Source: Burkholderia humptydooensis (GTDB lineage Bacteria > Pseudomonadota > Gammaproteobacteria > Burkholderiales > Burkholderiaceae). From it: a DNA stretch of 64,000 nt. Below are positions 1 through 9,185 of this stretch, piece after piece. The stretch covers positions 1,488,001 through 1,552,000 of the forward strand of contig NZ_CP013380.1 of NCBI RefSeq assembly GCF_001513745.1. Direction: 5' to 3'. The first letter of the stretch is position 1, and every line of letters begins with the position of its first letter. Made by a program: the position numbers and the translations under genes. The notes under the pieces were generated by a model, which did not search any database, was not told where the DNA came from, and saw nothing but the letters and a program-made list of their open reading frames with translations.

Positions 1-262
1 CTGACAGGCGGGCCTTCACGAGGTTGCCGAGTTCGAGCAGGCGCATGCCGAGCCGGTACGTGCCGGGATCGGACCGGTCGACGAGACGGCAGGTCACCAT
101 GTCGTTCAGGATACGGTGCGCGGTGGAGGGATGCAGTTCGGTGCGCTGCGCGAGTTCCTTCAGGCTGACCGGATCGCTGTGCGCGGCGAGCGCATCGAGG
201 AGCCGCATCATCCGTTCGATCACCTGGATCGACGTTTTGGAATCCGGGTTCGGGTTGCTCAT
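1..262 (-). CDS. IclR-family transcriptional regulator, N-terminal part (cut by window edge)
   Basis: The minus-strand frame starts with ATG at 262 and runs off the left edge, giving about 87 residues. They hold a winged helix-turn-helix of the IclR type: an opening region around IQVIERMMRLLDAL, a recognition region around LKELAQRTELHPSTAHRIL, then the wing ending in TYRLGMRLLELGNL. The effector-binding half is outside the window. It is divergent from the lutA-like gene at 445, so it probably regulates that pair. The effector cannot be read from this fragment. Confidence 0.85.
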   Translation of the reverse strand, partial: MSNPNPDSKTSIQVIERMMRLLDALAAHSDPVSLKELAQRTELHPSTAHRILNDMVTCRLVDRSDPGTYRLGMRLLELGNLVKARLS

Positions 263-279
263 CGTGGGAAATCGATTGC

Positions 280-298
280 CGCATCAAATACCAATGCG
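280..298. promoter_or_regulatory. Possible operator: inverted repeat between the IclR gene and lutA
   Basis: CGCAT at 280-284 is mirrored by ATGCG at 294-298 with a 9-base spacer, in the divergent intergenic region just upstream of the regulator's start codon. IclR-family proteins usually bind such sites near their own promoter. The repeat is short and could be chance, so this is only a candidate. Confidence 0.25.
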
Positions 299-444
299 TC
301 GATTGTATCTCGTATCGTGAAAAAAGCGAACGGTGTTCGAGGAAGTCCTCGCTTGGCGCCGGACGCGGCGTTTCTTTGCGCGGGGGCGTTGGTCGCGCCG
401 CGCGAACGGCGGATAATGAGCGGCGTTTTCTCGAAGGGGCGCCT

Positions 445-1167
445 ATGCGAGTCGGATTGTTCGTCACATGCCTCGTCGACCTGATGCGGCCCGAGATCGG
501 CTTTTCGGCACTCAAGCTGCTGAAGCAGGCGGGCTGCGACGTCGTCGTGCCGCCCACGCAGACCTGCTGCGGCCAGCCCGCGTACAACTCGGGCGAGCGC
601 GCGCTCGCGCGCGATCTCGCCGAAAAGACGCTCGGCGAATTCGAAGCGCTCGACTATGTCGTCGTGCCGTCGGGCTCGTGCGGCGGGATGATCCGGGTCC
701 ATTACGGCGACCTCTTTCGCGACGATCCCGAGCTGATGGCGCGCTACGGGCGTCTGCGCGCGAAGGTCTACGAACTGACCGACTTCTTCGTCAACGTCGC
801 GCAGGTGGCGCTCAAGCCGGGCGAGTTCAAGGGGCCCGTCACGTACCACGATTCGTGCTCCGGCCTGCGCGAGCTCGGCGTGAAGGCGCAGCCGCGCGCG
901 CTGCTCGCGCAGCGTGGCGTCGCCGTCGACGAAATGAAGGACTGCGAGCACTGTTGCGGCTTTGGCGGCACGTTCGCGGTGAAGTACGGCGACATCTCGA
1001 CCGCGATCGTCGACGAGAAGTGCGCGAACGTGCGCGCGACGGGCGCGGGCGCGGTCGTGCTCGGCGATCTCGGCTGCATGCTGAACATCGAAGGGCGGCT
1101 GCGCCGCACGGGCGACCGCGACACGCGCGTGCTGCACGTCGCGCAGGTGCTCGCGGGCGACGTCTGA
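445..1167 (+). CDS. lutA: LutA/YkgE-like (Fe-S)-binding oxidoreductase subunit
   Basis: A 240-residue protein with two cysteine-rich CCG-type motifs of the GlpC/HdrB family: TCCGQP near residues 40-44 with SCGG near 78-81, and HDSCSG near 135-140 with HCCGFGG near 169-175. This size and layout match LutA/YkgE, a subunit of the L-lactate oxidation complex LutABC that converts lactate to pyruvate. The ATG at 445 was chosen because MRVGLFVTCL is the usual family start; upstream in-frame codons are unlike a protein. It is followed 106 bp later by the lutB-like gene. The symbol is by family resemblance; a glycolate oxidase-type role is a less likely alternative. Confidence 0.85.
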   Translation: MRVGLFVTCLVDLMRPEIGFSALKLLKQAGCDVVVPPTQTCCGQPAYNSGERALARDLAEKTLGEFEALDYVVVPSGSCGGMIRVHYGDLFRDDPELMARYGRLRAKVYELTDFFVNVAQVALKPGEFKGPVTYHDSCSGLRELGVKAQPRALLAQRGVAVDEMKDCEHCCGFGGTFAVKYGDISTAIVDEKCANVRATGAGAVVLGDLGCMLNIEGRLRRTGDRDTRVLHVAQVLAGDV

Positions 1168-1273
1168 GCGTCTCGCCCCGGACGGATCGGCCGCGCCACG
1201 CGCGCCGCGCCGCCGTTCGCCGCCGATCACCGATACGAACCCGCGACGAGATCCACGAACTTCACGAGCCGCC

Positions 1274-2725
1274 ATGCAGGTCCAATCGATGCACTTCAAG
1301 GCGCGCGCCGGCGAAAAGCTCGCCGATGCGCGCCTGCAGGAAAACCTCGGAAGGCTGTCGACGAAATTCGTGTCGGGCCGCGCCGAGGCGATCACGCAGA
1401 TCGATTTCGTCGCGACGCGCGCGGAGCTGAAGGCGCGCCGCAACCGTGCGCTGGAACGGCTCGACGTGTGGCTCGAGATGTTCGAGCGCGAGGCGACGCG
1501 ACGCGGTACGACCGTGCTGTACGCGGAGACGACAGGCGACGCGGCGACGCTCATCGCCGACATCGCGCGCCGGCACGGCGTGAAGAAGGTCGTCAAGACG
1601 AAATCGATGGTGACCGAGGAAGCGAATCTCAACGCGGTGCTCGGCCGGCTCGGCGTGCAGTCGATCGAGACGGACCTCGGCGAATACATCCTGCAGATCA
1701 ACGACAACGAGCCGCCGAGCCACATCATCGCGCCCGTGCTGCACCGGGACAAGGAGGAGGTTGCCACGCTGTTCGCGAAGACGCACGGGCGGCCGCGCCT
1801 CACCGAGATTGCCGAGATGACCCGCGAGGCGCGCGAGGTTCTGCGCCCGCATTTCCTGTCGGCGGACATGGGCGTGACGGGCGGCAACTTCGTGATCGCC
1901 GAGACGGGCTCCGTCGTGCTCGTGACGAACGAGGGCAACGAAGGGATGTGCACGGTGCTGCCGCGTGTGCACGTCGCGGTGACGGGGATCGAGAAGGTGC
2001 TGCCGACGCTCGAGGATCTCGCGACCGCGATGCGCCTGTTGCCGCGCTCGGCGACCGGGCAGAAGACGTCGAACTATTTCTCGCTGCTGACCGGCGCGCG
2101 CGGCGACGGCGACGAGGACGGGCCCGAGCACGCGTACGTCGTGCTCGTCGACGGCGGCCGCAGCGGGCTCATCGGCGGCGAATTCCAGGAGATGCTGCGC
2201 TGCATCCGCTGCGGTGCGTGCATGAACCATTGCCCGGTCTACCAGAAGGTCGGCGGGCACGCGTACGGCTGGGTGTATCCGGGGCCGATGGGCTCGGTGC
2301 TGACGCCGAGCTACGTCGGGCTCGGCAACGCGCTCGATTTGCCGCAGGCGGCGACGCTCTGCGGCGAGTGCGACAGCGTCTGCCCGGTCGGCATCCCGAT
2401 TTCGGGCTTGCTGCGCAAGCTGCGCGAGAAGCAGGTCGAGCGGCGCCTGCGGCCGTGGCGCGAGCGCGCGGCGCTCGCCGCGTGGGGCTTCTTCGCGCGG
2501 CGGCCGGCGCTGTACGCGCTCGCGACGAAGCTCGCGGTTCGCGTGCTCGAGCGGGCGGGCGGCGCGCCGGGTGGCGTGGCGGGCGCGTTCGGACGCTTGC
2601 CGTTCGCGCGCGCCTGGACTCGAGGCTGGACCGATACGCGCGACATCCCGGCGCCCGCCGGCCGGACGTTCCGCGAGCTGTACGCAGCGTCGCGCACGCA
2701 TCTCGATCCGTCCTCGACGCGCTGA
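1274..2725 (+). CDS. lutB: LutB/YkgF-like iron-sulfur protein with LUD domain
   Basis: 483 residues. The N-terminal two thirds is a LUD domain (typical GVTGGNFVIAETGSVVLVTNEGN region near residues 195-220). Two 4Fe-4S ferredoxin-type clusters follow: CIRCGACMNHCP near residue 313 and CGECDSVCPVG near 363. A C-terminal helical tail ends the protein. This is the standard LutB layout of the lactate oxidation complex. In Bacillus and many proteobacteria a third gene, lutC, follows; none is present downstream here, where the next gene is a small membrane protein. The pair lies opposite the IclR-type regulator. Confidence 0.88.
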   Translation: MQVQSMHFKARAGEKLADARLQENLGRLSTKFVSGRAEAITQIDFVATRAELKARRNRALERLDVWLEMFEREATRRGTTVLYAETTGDAATLIADIARRHGVKKVVKTKSMVTEEANLNAVLGRLGVQSIETDLGEYILQINDNEPPSHIIAPVLHRDKEEVATLFAKTHGRPRLTEIAEMTREAREVLRPHFLSADMGVTGGNFVIAETGSVVLVTNEGNEGMCTVLPRVHVAVTGIEKVLPTLEDLATAMRLLPRSATGQKTSNYFSLLTGARGDGDEDGPEHAYVVLVDGGRSGLIGGEFQEMLRCIRCGACMNHCPVYQKVGGHAYGWVYPGPMGSVLTPSYVGLGNALDLPQAATLCGECDSVCPVGIPISGLLRKLREKQVERRLRPWRERAALAAWGFFARRPALYALATKLAVRVLERAGGAPGGVAGAFGRLPFARAWTRGWTDTRDIPAPAGRTFRELYAASRTHLDPSSTR

Positions 2726-2913
2726 TCCGACGGCGGGCAAGCGCGTCGCGAAGCCCCGCTCGAGCGGGCGGGGCACAAGTCGCGCCGCGACTGTTCATCG
2801 AGCGACAACACTGCGTTCGCTATTCGTGGATTTATCTCGATAGGTGCGGTCTATAGAATCTCGACATCAGCATGGGAGGAATGCCCTGTGCACCAGCCGA
2901 GAGAGGTCGCATC

Positions 2914-3138
2914 ATGAGAAAGACAATATCGATGTACTGGCCGCTTGCGATCGTCGTGCCGCTCGCCGCCGCCTACCTGTATCTGTCCGAAGCCACGCCG
3001 CGGAGCGCGCCCGCGATCGCACGCGACACGTCGGCAGAGCTCGCGCGCGCCGTGTCATACGGGCTCGTCGACGACGCGTCGCAGCCGCTGCCCGCCGCGC
3101 CGAACGTTGCGCCGCTCGCCGGCCCGAAGGCGCTGTGA
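2914..3138 (+). CDS. Small membrane-anchored protein of unknown function
   Basis: 74 residues from the ATG at 2914, which has GAGAGG about 7 bases upstream; an in-frame ATG at 2872 has a poorer context. Residues 8-24 (YWPLAIVVPLAAAYLYL) form one hydrophobic segment, so the protein is probably anchored in the inner membrane with a short Ala/Pro-rich periplasmic tail. No family was recognised. It sits alone between lutB and the phosphatase gene on the same strand. Codon use matches its neighbours, which supports a real but uncharacterised gene. Confidence 0.55.
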   Translation: MRKTISMYWPLAIVVPLAAAYLYLSEATPRSAPAIARDTSAELARAVSYGLVDDASQPLPAAPNVAPLAGPKAL

Positions 3139-3176
3139 GGCGGGATCTGGCGCAAGCGAGAATCGGCGCGCCTTTG

Positions 3177-3182
3177 TATAAT
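3177..3182 (+). promoter_or_regulatory. Candidate -10 box for the phosphatase gene
   Basis: A perfect TATAAT lies about 48 bases before the ATG at 3230. No convincing -35 element was seen at the right spacing. Confidence 0.4.
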
Positions 3183-3229
3183 GGTATGTTACTCATCCGA
3201 GCGGTTCTCCGCGACTGTCTGGCTGCACG

Positions 3230-3709
3230 ATGAAAAGCGTCGCGATCTGCTTTGTCTGCCTCGGCAACATCTGCCGCTCGCCCACCGCGGAAGGGGTGAT
3301 GCGCCATCAGGTGGCGGCAGCGGGGCTCGACGCGGCGATCCAGATCGATTCGGCCGGCACGGGCGACTGGCACGTCGGCGAGGCGCCCGACGCACGCGCG
3401 CAGCAGGCGGCGCGCGCGCGGGGCTACGATCTGTCGGCGCTGCGGGCGCGGCAGATCGGCGATGCCGATTTCGAGCGCTTCGATCTCGTGCTCGCGATGG
3501 ATTGCGCCAATCTCGCGGAGTTGCGCAAGCGCTGCCCGCCGCAATATCGGGGCAAGATCCGGCTCCTGATGGCTTACGCGGGCGACGGATCGGCGGGCGA
3601 AATCACCGATCCTTATTTCGGCGGCGCGCGTGGCTTCGAGCGGGTGCTCGATCAGTGCGAGGACGCGTGCCGCGGCCTCCTCGAAAGCCTGCGTGAAACG
3701 GCGCGCTGA
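3230..3709 (+). CDS. Low-molecular-weight protein-tyrosine phosphatase
   Basis: 159 residues beginning MKSVAICFVCLGNICRSPTA, which carries the CX5RS phosphate-binding loop at residues 10-17. The general-acid DPYF motif is near residue 126. Length and motifs match the arsenate-reductase-like LMW phosphotyrosine phosphatase family, cytosolic enzymes that remove phosphate from tyrosine. Some relatives act with bacterial tyrosine kinases of capsule clusters, but no kinase or polysaccharide gene is nearby. In Burkholderia it commonly lies just upstream of iscR, as here; a functional link with iron-sulfur assembly is not shown. Confidence 0.93.
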   Translation: MKSVAICFVCLGNICRSPTAEGVMRHQVAAAGLDAAIQIDSAGTGDWHVGEAPDARAQQAARARGYDLSALRARQIGDADFERFDLVLAMDCANLAELRKRCPPQYRGKIRLLMAYAGDGSAGEITDPYFGGARGFERVLDQCEDACRGLLESLRETAR

Positions 3710-3741
3710 AGCGCCGCATACAACCCCTTTTAGCGGCATGG

Positions 3742-3793
3742 ATACTTGACTAAATTGGTCAAATATTTATACTTGACCAAAATCGTCAAGATT
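3742..3793 (+). promoter_or_regulatory. iscR promoter with two tandem IscR type-1 binding sites
   Basis: Two 25-base elements, 3742-3766 and 3769-3793, both begin ATACTTGAC and carry the mirrored GTCAA half. Box 1 fits the published type-1 consensus ATASYYGACTRWWWYAGTCR closely; box 2 is a weaker match. A promoter can be placed inside them: TTGACT at 3746-3751, a 16-base spacer and TATACT at 3768-3773. Bound [2Fe-2S]-IscR would therefore block RNA polymerase directly, the known autorepression of isc operons when clusters are plentiful. Confidence 0.88.
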
Positions 3794-3810
3794 GCTGCCC
3801 ATTCAATACC

Positions 3811-4353
3811 ATGAGACTCACCACCAAAGGCCGTTTCGCCGTCACGGCGATGATCGACTTGGCGCTACGCCAGGAGCAAGGCCCGGTGACGCTTGCAGGC
3901 ATCAGCCAGCGCCAGCGGATTTCGCTCTCCTACCTCGAGCAATTGTTCGGCAAGCTGCGCCGGCATGAAATCGTCGAATCGGTCCGCGGGCCGGGCGGCG
4001 GCTACAACCTCGCGCGCCGTGCGCAGGACGTGACGGTCGCCGACATCATCATCGCGGTCGACGAGCCGCTCGATGCGACCCAATGCGGCGGCAAGGGCAC
4101 GTGCGAGGGCTCGAAGCAGCACGACGGCCATTGCATGACGCACGAGCTCTGGTCGACGCTGAACCAGAAGATGGTCGAATACCTCGATTCGGTGTCGCTG
4201 CAGGATCTCGTCGATCAGCAGCGCGCCCGCGAAGGCACGCCCCCCGCCGTGCTGCGCGACAAGCGCAAGCCGGAGCCCGTCGCGGCGAGCGTCGAGCCGG
4301 TCCGCTCGATTCCGCTCGGTCCGAATTCGGTCTTCAACATCGCGAGCTCATGA
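3811..4353 (+). CDS. iscR: Fe-S cluster-sensing transcriptional repressor IscR
   Basis: 180 residues, Rrf2 family. The N-terminal winged helix starts MRLTTKGRFAVTAMIDLAL, followed by the conserved ISLSYLEQLFGKLR and VRGPGGGYNLAR stretch. The cluster ligands are Cys92, Cys98 and Cys108 plus His111. In E. coli they are Cys92, Cys98, Cys104 and His107, so a 4-residue insertion (around SKQHDGH) separates the second and third cysteines. A C-terminal extension of about 40 residues follows. IscR loads a [2Fe-2S] cluster and represses isc from the two boxes directly upstream. It is the first gene of the operon. Confidence 0.96.
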   Translation: MRLTTKGRFAVTAMIDLALRQEQGPVTLAGISQRQRISLSYLEQLFGKLRRHEIVESVRGPGGGYNLARRAQDVTVADIIIAVDEPLDATQCGGKGTCEGSKQHDGHCMTHELWSTLNQKMVEYLDSVSLQDLVDQQRAREGTPPAVLRDKRKPEPVAASVEPVRSIPLGPNSVFNIASS

Positions 4354-4421
4354 GCGCCGCGCACTGAACGCGGCCCGCACAACGAATAGTCCCCGCACTG
4401 AACGCATACCCGGAGCGATAG

Positions 4422-5645
4422 ATGAACAACGAGATCCCCCACCTGCCCATCTACATGGACTACAGCGCGACGACGCCCGTCGATCCGCGCGTCGTCGACA
4501 AGATGGTGCCGTATCTGCGCGAGCAGTTCGGCAACCCGGCGTCCCGCAGCCACGCATACGGCTGGGATGCGGAGCGCGCGGTCGAAGAGGCGCGCGAGCA
4601 GGTGGCGGCGCTCGTGAACGCCGATCCGCGCGAGATCATCTGGACGTCCGGCGCGACCGAATCCGACAACCTCGCGATCAAGGGCGCCGCGCACTTCTAT
4701 CAGGGCAAGGGCAAGCACATCGTCACCGTGAAGACCGAGCACAAGGCGGTGCTCGACACCTGCCGCGAGCTCGAGCGCGAAGGCTTCGAAGTGACCTATC
4801 TCGACGTGAAGGACGACGGTCTCGTCGATCTCGACGTGCTCAAGGCCGCGCTGCGCCCGGACACGATCCTCGTGTCGGTGATGCACGTGAACAACGAGAT
4901 CGGCGTGATCCAGGACATCGGGACGATCGGCGAGATCTGCCGCGAGAAGGGCATCATTTTCCACGTCGACGCCGCGCAGGCGACGGGCAAGGTCGAGATC
5001 GACCTCGCGAAGCTGAAGGTCGACCTGATGTCGTTCTCCGCGCACAAGACCTACGGCCCGAAGGGCATCGGTGCGCTGTACGTGCGCCGCAAGCCGCGCG
5101 TGCGCATCGAGGCGCAGATGCACGGCGGCGGCCACGAGCGCGGAATGCGCTCGGGCACGCTGCCGACGCACCAGATCGTCGGCATGGGCGAGGCGTTCCG
5201 GATCGCGCGCGAAGAAATGGCGACCGAGAACGAGCGTATCCGGATGCTGCGCGACAAGCTGCTGCGCGGCCTGTCGGAAATTGACGAAACCTACGTGAAC
5301 GGCGATCTCGAGCAACGGATTCCGCACAACCTGAACATCAGCTTCAATTTCGTCGAAGGCGAATCGCTGATCATGGCGATCAAGGACGTCGCGGTGTCGT
5401 CGGGCTCCGCGTGCACGTCGGCGTCGCTCGAGCCGTCCTACGTGCTGCGCGCGCTCGGCCGCAACGACGAGCTCGCGCACAGCTCGATCCGCTTCACGGT
5501 CGGCCGCTTCACGACGGAGCAGGAAGTCGACTACGTGATCGACCTGCTGAAGAGCAAGATCGCGAAGCTGCGCGACCTGTCGCCGCTTTGGGAGATGCAT
5601 CAGGAAGGCATCGATCTGTCGACGATCGAATGGGCGGCGCACTGA
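4422..5645 (+). CDS. iscS: Cysteine desulfurase IscS
   Basis: 407 residues, a PLP enzyme that takes sulfur from cysteine and passes it to IscU and to tRNA thiolation enzymes. Visible landmarks are the start [17 protein letters not shown] after a short leader, the PLP lysine in [12 protein letters not shown] near residue 206-208, and the mobile-loop catalytic cysteine in [14 protein letters not shown] near 328-330. The C-terminus ends [13 protein letters not shown], as in group I IscS. It lies 68 bp after iscR and 65 bp before iscU. Confidence 0.98.
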   Translation: MNNEIPHLPIYMDYSATTPVDPRVVDKMVPYLREQFGNPASRSHAYGWDAERAVEEAREQVAALVNADPREIIWTSGATESDNLAIKGAAHFYQGKGKHIVTVKTEHKAVLDTCRELEREGFEVTYLDVKDDGLVDLDVLKAALRPDTILVSVMHVNNEIGVIQDIGTIGEICREKGIIFHVDAAQATGKVEIDLAKLKVDLMSFSAHKTYGPKGIGALYVRRKPRVRIEAQMHGGGHERGMRSGTLPTHQIVGMGEAFRIAREEMATENERIRMLRDKLLRGLSEIDETYVNGDLEQRIPHNLNISFNFVEGESLIMAIKDVAVSSGSACTSASLEPSYVLRALGRNDELAHSSIRFTVGRFTTEQEVDYVIDLLKSKIAKLRDLSPLWEMHQEGIDLSTIEWAAH

Positions 5646-5710
5646 GCGCAGCGACTTTTTCGCGGGCGACGGCGCGCCGCGCAGACGAAACGAAGCAAGG
5701 AGCATGAGTC

Positions 5711-6118
5711 ATGTCTTACAGCAACAAGGTTCTGGATCACTACGAAAATCCGCGTAACGTCGGCTCGTTCGCGAAGGACGACGAAGCGGTGGGCACCGGC
5801 ATGGTCGGCGCGCCCGCTTGCGGCGACGTGATGAAGCTGCAGATCCGCGTCGGCGAGAACGGCGTGATCGAAGACGCGAAGTTCAAGACCTACGGTTGCG
5901 GGTCGGCGATCGCGTCGAGTTCGCTCGTCACCGAGTGGGTGAAGGGCAAGACGCTCGACGAGGCGCTCGCGATCAAGAACACGCAGATCGCCGAGGAACT
6001 CGCGCTGCCGCCCGTGAAGATCCACTGCTCGATCCTCGCGGAAGACGCGATCAAGGCGGCCGTGGCCGACTACAAGAAGCGCCACGAAATGGCCGAAGAC
6101 GGCAAGGCCGCCGCGTAA
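5711..6118 (+). CDS. iscU: Fe-S cluster assembly scaffold IscU
   Basis: 135 residues. The three scaffold cysteines are Cys37, Cys63 and Cys106, with Asp39 and His105 beside them. The LPPVK motif recognised by the chaperone HscA is at residues 99-103. All required residues are present, so this should be a working scaffold on which [2Fe-2S] clusters are built from IscS sulfur. The gene follows iscS with a GGAGC-type ribosome binding site just before the ATG. Confidence 0.98.
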   Translation: MSYSNKVLDHYENPRNVGSFAKDDEAVGTGMVGAPACGDVMKLQIRVGENGVIEDAKFKTYGCGSAIASSSLVTEWVKGKTLDEALAIKNTQIAEELALPPVKIHCSILAEDAIKAAVADYKKRHEMAEDGKAAA

Positions 6119-6199
6119 GCGGCCGCGGGTTCGACGGACGGCGGATTGGGGTTTGGACGCATGACGCACGAAGCCGGCTTCGTGCGAAGAAGGACATTT

Positions 6200-6523
6200 A
6201 TGGCTATCACACTGACCGAAAAGGCTGCGCAACATGTGCAGAAGTATCTGACGCGGCGCGGCAAGGGGCTGGGCCTGCGGCTCGGCGTGCGCACGACCGG
6301 CTGCTCGGGCCTTGCGTACAAGCTCGAGTACGTCGACGAGCTCGCCCCCGAGGATCAGATGTTCGAAAGCCACGGCGTGAAGGTCTTCGTCGATCCGAAA
6401 AGTCTTGCGTACATCGACGGCACGGAGCTCGACTTCGCGCGCGAAGGGTTGAACGAGGGGTTCAGGTTCAACAACCCAAACGTGAAGGACGAGTGCGGCT
6501 GCGGCGAATCGTTCCGCGTGTGA
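6200..6523 (+). CDS. iscA: A-type Fe-S carrier IscA
   Basis: 107 residues from the ATG at 6200, preceded by AAGGA; an upstream in-frame ATG would add 18 unconserved residues. The invariant cysteines are Cys35 (TTGCSGLAY), Cys99 and Cys101 in the CGCGESF ending. This length and ending are those of IscA, which carries clusters or iron from the scaffold to apoproteins. It is the last gene before a possible terminator at 6549. Confidence 0.97.
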   Translation: MAITLTEKAAQHVQKYLTRRGKGLGLRLGVRTTGCSGLAYKLEYVDELAPEDQMFESHGVKVFVDPKSLAYIDGTELDFAREGLNEGFRFNNPNVKDECGCGESFRV

Positions 6524-6548
6524 CGGCGCTCCGCGCGAGGCGGGCAAG

Positions 6549-6571
6549 AGGCGGCGCGGGCCGCCTTTTTA
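6549..6571 (+). terminator. Possible internal terminator/attenuator between iscA and hscB
   Basis: AGGCGGC (6549-6555) pairs with GCCGCCT (6560-6566) across a 4-base GCGG loop and is followed by TTTTT. It lies 26 bp after the iscA stop and about 70 bp before hscB, so it could uncouple iscRSUA from hscBA-fdx-iscX. Confidence 0.6.
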
Positions 6572-6638
6572 ATGGGCGGCACTTCGGTCGACGTCGTGCC
6601 GCAGTCGACAACGAGTTGAGCGCGAGAGCGACTACGCG

Positions 6639-7166
6639 ATGGTTTCGCTGAAGGACAGCCACTTCGATCTCTTTCATTTGCCGGCGCAATTCGCGCTCGA
6701 CGAGCCCACGCTCGACGCCGCGTACCGCGCCGTGCAATCGCAGGTGCACCCGGATCGCTTCGCCGCGGCGGGCGACGCGCAAAAGCGCATCGCGATGCAA
6801 TGGGCGACGCGCGCGAACGAGGCGTACCAGACGCTGCGCGATCCGCTCAAGCGGGCGACGTACCTGCTGCATCTGCGCGGCGTCGACGTCGGCGCGGAGG
6901 ACAACACGGCGATGGAGCCGGCGTTCCTGATGCAGCAGATGGAGTGGCGCGAGCGCATCGAGGATGCGGCGGCCGCGAAGAACGTCGGCGAGCTCGACGC
7001 GCTCCTCGCCGAATTGCGCGACGATCGGCGCGCGCGCCTCGCGAAGCTGGGCGCGCTGCTCGACAGCGGCTCGGACCAGGGCGCGGCCGAGGCCGTGCGG
7101 CAACTGATGTTCGTCGAGCGCGTGTCGGCCGAGATCGGCGCTCAGATCGAGCGCCTCGAACACTAA
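6639..7166 (+). CDS. hscB: J-domain co-chaperone HscB
   Basis: 175 residues. An N-terminal J-domain carries HPD at residues 37-39 and the following [11 protein letters not shown] helix. The C-terminal three-helix region ([19 protein letters not shown] onward) is the IscU-binding part. HscB brings IscU to HscA and stimulates its ATPase for cluster release. The length matches E. coli HscB (171). It lies 58 bp upstream of hscA. Confidence 0.97.
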   Translation: MVSLKDSHFDLFHLPAQFALDEPTLDAAYRAVQSQVHPDRFAAAGDAQKRIAMQWATRANEAYQTLRDPLKRATYLLHLRGVDVGAEDNTAMEPAFLMQQMEWRERIEDAAAAKNVGELDALLAELRDDRRARLAKLGALLDSGSDQGAAEAVRQLMFVERVSAEIGAQIERLEH

Positions 7167-7224
7167 CCGCGCGCGTGACGCACGCGATGCAAGCGGGGCT
7201 TCGGCCCTTATCGAACACACAGAG

Positions 7225-9093
7225 ATGGCTTTACTGCAAATTTCCGAACCCGGCATGGCGCCTGCGCCGCATCAGCGGCGCCTCGCCGTCGGCATCGACC
7301 TCGGCACGACGAATTCGCTCGTCGCAGCGGTGCGCAACAGCATTCCGGAAGCGCTGCCCGACGACGCGGGCCGCGTGCTGCTGCCGTCCGTCGTCCGCTA
7401 TCTGGAGAAGGGTGGCCGCCGGATCGGTCATGCCGCGAAGGAAGAGGCGGCGATCGACCCGCGCAACACGATCGTGTCGGTCAAGCGCTTCATGGGGCGC
7501 GGCAAGGCGGAAGTCGAGGGCGCGGCGAACGCGCCGTACGAATTCGTCGACGCGCCCGGCATGGTGCAGATCCGCACGGTCGACGGCGTGAAGAGCCCGG
7601 TCGAGGTATCGGCGGAAATTCTCGCGACGCTGCGGCAACGCGCCGAGGATTCGCTCGGCGACGACCTAGTCGGCGCAGTGATCACGGTGCCCGCGTATTT
7701 CGACGATGCGCAGCGCCAGGCGACGAAGGACGCCGCGCGGCTCGCGGGCCTGAACGTGCTGCGCCTGTTGAACGAGCCGACCGCGGCCGCGATCGCGTAT
7801 GGGCTCGACAACGGCGCTGAGGGCCTCTACGCGGTCTACGACCTCGGCGGCGGCACGTTCGATCTGTCGATCCTGAAGCTCACGAAGGGCGTGTTCGAGG
7901 TGCTGGCGGCGGGCGGCGATTCCGCGCTCGGCGGCGACGATTTCGATCACCTGCTGTTCGCGCACGTGCTCGCGCAGGCCGGCCTCGACGCGGCCGCGCT
8001 CGCGCCCGAGGACGTGCGCCTGCTGCTCGATCGCGTGCGCGGCGCGAAGGAGGCGCTGTCGGCCGCGCAGCAGGCGCGCCTCGACGTGAAGCTGTCGACG
8101 GGCGAAAAGCTCGCGCAGACGATCACGCGCGACGCGTTCGCCGCGCTCGTCGAGCCGCTCGTGCAGCGCACGCTTGCGCCCACCCGCAAGGCGCTGCGCG
8201 ACGCGCAGGTGAGCGCGGCCGACATCAAGGGCGTCGTGCTCGTCGGCGGCGCGACGCGCATGCCGGTGATCCGGGACGCGGTCGCGAAGCATTTCGGCCA
8301 GCCGCCGCTCGTCAATCTCGATCCGGACCAGGTCGTGGCGCTCGGCGCGGCGATCCAGGCGGATCTGCTCGCGGGCAACCGCAGCGGCGGCGACGACTGG
8401 CTGCTGCTCGACGTGATTCCGCTGTCGCTCGGCGTCGAGACGATGGGCGGCCTTGTCGAGAAGATCATTCCGCGCAACTCGACGATTCCCGTCGCGCGCG
8501 CGCAGGAATTCACGACGTTCAAGGACGGCCAGACCGCAATGGCGATCCACGTCGTGCAGGGCGAGCGCGAGCTCGTCGCCGATTGCCGGTCGCTCGCGCG
8601 CTTCGAGCTGCGCGGCATTCCGCCGATGGCGGCGGGCGCCGCGCGGATTCGCGTGACCTATCAGGTCGACGCGGACGGTCTGCTGTCGGTGTTCGCGCGC
8701 GAGCAGCACTCGGGCGTCGAGGCGTCGGTCGTCGTGAAGCCGTCGTACGGCCTCGGCGACGACGACATTGCGCGCATGCTCGAAGACAGCTTCAAGACGG
8801 CCGAAGTCGACATGCGCGCGCGCGCGCTGCGCGAGGCGCAGGTCGAGGCGCAGCGCCTCGTCGAGGCGACGGAGGCGGCGCTCGCCGCCGACGGGGATCT
8901 GCTCGACGTGAGCGAGCGTGCGATGGTCGACGGACTCGTCGCGTCGCTGCGCGCGGCCGCGCCGGGCGACGATGCGAATGTGATCGACGCGGCGACGAAG
9001 GCGCTCGCCGAGGGTACCGACGAATTCGCCGCGCGCCGGATGGACAAGAGCATCAAGCGGGCGCTCGCCGGCCGCAAGCTCGACGAGATCTGA
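7225..9093 (+). CDS. hscA: Hsp70-type chaperone HscA
   Basis: 622 residues. The nucleotide-binding domain shows the phosphate loop [14 protein letters not shown] near residue 23, the [17 protein letters not shown] segment near 180 and the [12 protein letters not shown] loop near 210. The substrate domain begins around [14 protein letters not shown]. HscA is the specialised Hsp70 that uses ATP to drive cluster transfer from IscU, whose LPPVK motif is intact here. Length and order in the operon match other proteobacteria. Confidence 0.97.
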   Translation: MALLQISEPGMAPAPHQRRLAVGIDLGTTNSLVAAVRNSIPEALPDDAGRVLLPSVVRYLEKGGRRIGHAAKEEAAIDPRNTIVSVKRFMGRGKAEVEGAANAPYEFVDAPGMVQIRTVDGVKSPVEVSAEILATLRQRAEDSLGDDLVGAVITVPAYFDDAQRQATKDAARLAGLNVLRLLNEPTAAAIAYGLDNGAEGLYAVYDLGGGTFDLSILKLTKGVFEVLAAGGDSALGGDDFDHLLFAHVLAQAGLDAAALAPEDVRLLLDRVRGAKEALSAAQQARLDVKLSTGEKLAQTITRDAFAALVEPLVQRTLAPTRKALRDAQVSAADIKGVVLVGGATRMPVIRDAVAKHFGQPPLVNLDPDQVVALGAAIQADLLAGNRSGGDDWLLLDVIPLSLGVETMGGLVEKIIPRNSTIPVARAQEFTTFKDGQTAMAIHVVQGERELVADCRSLARFELRGIPPMAAGAARIRVTYQVDADGLLSVFAREQHSGVEASVVVKPSYGLGDDDIARMLEDSFKTAEVDMRARALREAQVEAQRLVEATEAALAADGDLLDVSERAMVDGLVASLRAAAPGDDANVIDAATKALAEGTDEFAARRMDKSIKRALAGRKLDEI

Positions 9094-9185
9094 ATGCGAA
9101 CCGCGCCGTGCGGCCGACCGGCCGCCAGCGCGGCGATGGACGGCGCGGCAGCGGGCCGCGCACTGGTTGAACGAACGGAACGAAC

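Noticed and set aside
259..1953. Long minus-strand open frame opposite lutA/lutB
   Set aside because: High GC keeps antisense frames open; its translation is Arg/Ala/His-rich without family motifs, while the plus strand has clear Fe-S proteins.
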